DNA of 64,000 nucleotides from Branchipolynoe longqiensis. Lineage: Eukaryota; Annelida; Polychaeta; Phyllodocida; Polynoidae. The stretch lies in the NCBI GenBank assembly GCA_030323885.1, contig CM059191.1, positions 105,940,844 through 106,004,843 on the forward strand. The letters are read 5' to 3'. The notes beneath the pieces were generated by a model. The model saw only the letters and a program-made list of their open reading frames with translations, was not told where the DNA came from and made no database searches. Within the stretch, counting starts at the first letter, position 1, and each line of letters opens with the position of its first letter. This document shows, piece by piece, positions 61,590 through 64,000 of this stretch. Position numbers and translations under genes: made by a program.

Positions 61590-61760
61590 CAAGGCATTGT
61601 CAATGGTCCTGAGCAATCTTCATACAGAAAATACAGCAAAAGTGAAATATCTCTAAAACCACTCCAGCTAGAAACAAATCGCTCGGTACACATATAGAAA
61701 ACATCTTTACCAAAAACATTATATTAAATTTATAAGGTTAGTGACTCACGACCATTGACA
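61590..61760. repeat. Third, diverged copy of the inverted-duplication arm
   Basis: GTGAAATATCTCTA, GCTAGAAACAAATC and TACACATATAGAAAACAT match the right arm in the same orientation, with a short inverted end (AAGGCATTGTCAATGGTC at 61591 against GACCATTGACAATGCCTT at 61749). Confidence 0.75.
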
Positions 61761-62017
61761 ATGCCTTGAGTTTGATGGTATGCGCACGGCTGAAACTGGC
61801 GCACGGCTGAAACCGCCACAACGGTCAGCCACCCACTTTTTCTAGTCCTGCCTGTGTGCAAAGACCCTATAATACTAAGACGGCTCACTCCCTATCTCTC
61901 CCATGGTAATGTAAATTTCGCAGTGCCACCTTGTGGTGGGTTTGATCAGCCAGGCTGCTGGTTGGTGCTTCACATGTAAACACATACAATTATGTTATAC
62001 ATGAGATAGGTAAGTAT

Positions 62018-62177
62018 TGTAATATATGTGTAATAGACATCCAGGCACGTGTGGAGAACAAAGAATATGCTAATGAGATGACGTCATGGAAAAGCGTGCC
62101 GGTGGTTCAGTGCCCTGGATGGGAAATAAAGCATTCAGTATCCAGAGGTCAAAGTGTTCAGACGTTGTACTTTTACA
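62018..62177 (+). repeat. Gypsy-2 5' LTR, 160 bp
   Basis: Starts TGTAATATATGTGTAATAGA and ends GTACTTTTACA. Shares GAATATGCTAATGAGATGAC and AGGTCAAAGTGTTCAGACGT with the Gypsy-1 LTR. Confidence 0.88.
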
Positions 62178-62192
62178 TGGTGTCAGATGAGG
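62178..62192 (+). promoter_or_regulatory. Gypsy-2 primer-binding site
   Basis: TGGTGTCAGATGAGG begins directly after the LTR. The first ten bases fit the tRNA-Leu-type primer site common in mag-like Gypsy elements. Confidence 0.65.
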
Positions 62193-62230
62193 AAGAATGC
62201 CGCCCGCTAATACACTGTTAAGAGAAGTGT

Positions 62231-63238
62231 ATGAACATGTGTGAGCTCAGTCAGTTCAGTTCTGATCAGTTGGAGGAAAACGAATCAGACGTTGAGACTA
62301 AAGAAGTCGATTTTCTGAATAGATATGCGACTGCACGTACCATTGCACTGGTGGTCCGTCCGTCTGGGCCGCCATCTTGGAAGTCGCCATCTTGGAAAGC
62401 TGGCAGCACCGGTACAATGGAGTTCAAGATCCATTGTCAGAACTGTGGATACGAGCATCGCCGGGGAACCTGCCCAGCGAAAGGCAAAGCTTGCAAGAAG
62501 ATCGGGCAATTCGGTAAGGTCTGCCAGAGCAGGCTGGGCAGGGTCAATGAATTGACCATCGAAGAGCCTGACCCTCACAATGCTGAGCAAGACCCGGATC
62601 CGGCGGAAGTCAATGTGTTGACGACGGATCTGTTTGTGGGGGCCGTCGACCGCAGCACAGACAACGGGGAGAAACTCTGGTATGCGACCATCCATGTGAA
62701 CGGTCATCCAGTCAGGTTCAAGCTCGACACCGGGTCGGAGGCGAACGTGATGCCAAGGAACATCTTCGACAGAGTGGCGCTGGGGCGCCTGATGAACACC
62801 CGCTACTGCTGTTCGCTTTTGACTTTTTCGGGGCATCGGATCACTCCGGACGGTGAGGCAACACTTCAAATCGACGACAGAGACTTTGCGTTCCAAGTCG
62901 TGCGGAACTGTCAGCCGATTCTCGGTAAGCAGGCTTGTGTTGTGTTGAACCTGTTGGCACGGGTCAATGAGGTTCATTCCAGTGTGCTGACTAACATTTC
63001 CACACTGACCTACGAACACAGTTCAAGTGCCGAACATCTGGTAAGCAAATACAAAGATGTTTTTCAGGGTCTAGATCTCATAAAATCAAATGCTGTCATT
63101 CATGTTGATAAATCTGTACAACCGGTTGTTGACCCGCCGAGGAGGGTTCCGTATGCAATTCAGGACAAAGTTCCCTTCAAACTTAAGCGTATGGTGGGAA
63201 TGGGTGTTATTGTTGAGCAAGATGGGTCAATTCTATAA
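62231..63238 (+). pseudogene. Gypsy-2 gag remnant, protease, start of RT
   Basis: One open frame of 335 codons. Most of gag is missing. A zinc-knuckle region has CQNCGYEHRRGTCP (62440s), followed by ACKKIGQFGKVCQS, a second knuckle with the first cysteine-pair spacing lost. The protease has VRFKLDTGSEANVMP (DTG active site), and the RT begins with PPRRVPYAIQDKVPFKLKRM. The frame stops at 63238; RICLDPTKLNK follows in another frame, after which the RT is deleted. Confidence 0.88.
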
Positions 63239-63307
63239 CTATCATAAAAAAAAAATTAAAAAAATAAGAATCTGTCTGGATCCGACTAAGTTGAACAAAG
63301 CGGGGTG

Positions 63308-64000
63308 ACAAACCAATCGCACTTGCATCTCATGCACCTGACTCAGTGCAGTGTGGGTATGCCACAATTGAGAAAGAAATGCTCGCCATATGTTTTGGAT
63401 GCCTGAGGTTTCATGACTATATCTTTGGCAAGGAAGTTCAAATTCAAATGGACCACAAACCATTGGTGGCGATAATGCAGAAACCCATCCATAAACTGTC
63501 TGCACGAATGCAAAGAATGCGAATGTGTTTGCAAAATTACAACGCTTAGTTGTGTCATGTTAAGGGTTCTCTAATGATTTTTGCAGACACATTGTCCTGA
63601 GCATATAGTGCCAATGTAGGTCATGCTGACCTGTTTGATGATACACTTGGCATCGCTGCAGTGGACATGCAATCATCCAGCCTGTTAAGTAAAATTGGCC
63701 GCGAATATGAAAGAGATGTATCAATGTCAATGTTAATAACGCAGATTGAGAGTCCCTGGGACATCACACGCATACAAACACCTCCATGTCTGAGACAATA
63801 CATTCCATATAAAGACGAGCTGACTGTGGAGAACAACTTAGTAATGAAAGGTAATCGGGTTGTGATACCTCCAAAGCTCCGCGGTGAATGATTAGACGAG
63901 ATGCACTTGGGCATCACTAAGTCCAAGCAGTTGGCACATGACTGCATGTTCTGGCCTAACATAAATAAACAAATTGAAAGTCAGTCGGTGTGACACATGT
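63308..64000 (+). pseudogene. Gypsy-2 RNase H and start of integrase, window-truncated
   Basis: Directly after the RT deletion: YATIEKEMLAICFGCLRFHD, IQMDHKPLVAIMQKPIHKLS and MRMCLQNYNA, then a TAG stop (63547-63549) where Gypsy-1 continues. Further on come SSLLSKIGREYERDVSMSML, the uninterrupted form of the site that carries the GC-rich insertion in Gypsy-1, and the integrase zinc-finger region with MHLGITKSKQLAHDCMFW. Several stops. The element continues beyond the window. Confidence 0.88.

Overview
The window is metazoan nuclear DNA made almost entirely of transposable elements, many nested in one another. No complete host gene is visible. A SINE at 51632-51972 has a tRNA-like head, a central segment and a 3' tail of the kind I know from mollusc (especially gastropod) genomes. 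That is recognition from memory, so a marine mollusc is the best guess and not proven.

Region by region. 1-7440: two related DIRS-like (tyrosine-recombinase) retrotransposons on the minus strand, with inverted termini and a compound palindrome between them; the second carries two fragments of an I-type LINE and a 427-bp Harbinger-type MITE. 7440-8944: mostly unassigned GC-rich sequence with a possible gag start. 8945-15326: two copies of one APE-type LINE (here LINE-A), one inserted inside the other. 15830-16495: a degenerate minisatellite. 16570-22765: a LINE reverse transcriptase fragment (LINE-B) split by a 5.8-kb PIF/Harbinger element (Harbinger A: transposase plus a convergent MADF-type gene), itself hit by a solo LTR. 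22766-28925: an LTR remnant and a mag-like Gypsy element (Gypsy-1) interrupted by a 2.3-kb GC-rich segment with its own TATA box and long open frame, and by a short internally deleted LINE (LINE-C). 29041-30664: SINE scrap, a 63-bp LINE tail and an LTR. 30959-35785: a 5'-truncated Gypsy (Gypsy-3) abutting a truncated DIRS/Ngaro-like element. 35786-40614: AT-rich, repeats and unassigned sequence. 40615-45545: Gypsy-4, with gag and pol overlapping at a canonical -1 frameshift heptamer. 45966-49777: a LINE-C copy with perfect 8-bp target duplication, lacking its endonuclease and carrying two later LINE insertions. 50194-53518: LTRs, a possible secreted-peptide exon, a SINE and degenerate repeats. 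53656-58478: Harbinger B, with TAA target duplication and arrays of an 8-9-base iteron at both ends. 58479-62017: tandem and inverted repeats, including an array of CCACCAGGTGGCAG-like sites. 62018-64000: Gypsy-2, a deleted relative of Gypsy-1.

Nearly every reading frame is broken. The parts form a readable order of events: several insertions have clean target-site duplications, and some have their empty site in another copy inside the same window. The most informative signals are the three Harbinger-type elements sharing a terminal core but carrying different subterminal iterons, the two LINE-C copies whose 5' blocks stop at the same base as if spliced, the GC-rich segment inside Gypsy-1, and the gag-pol slippery site of Gypsy-4.
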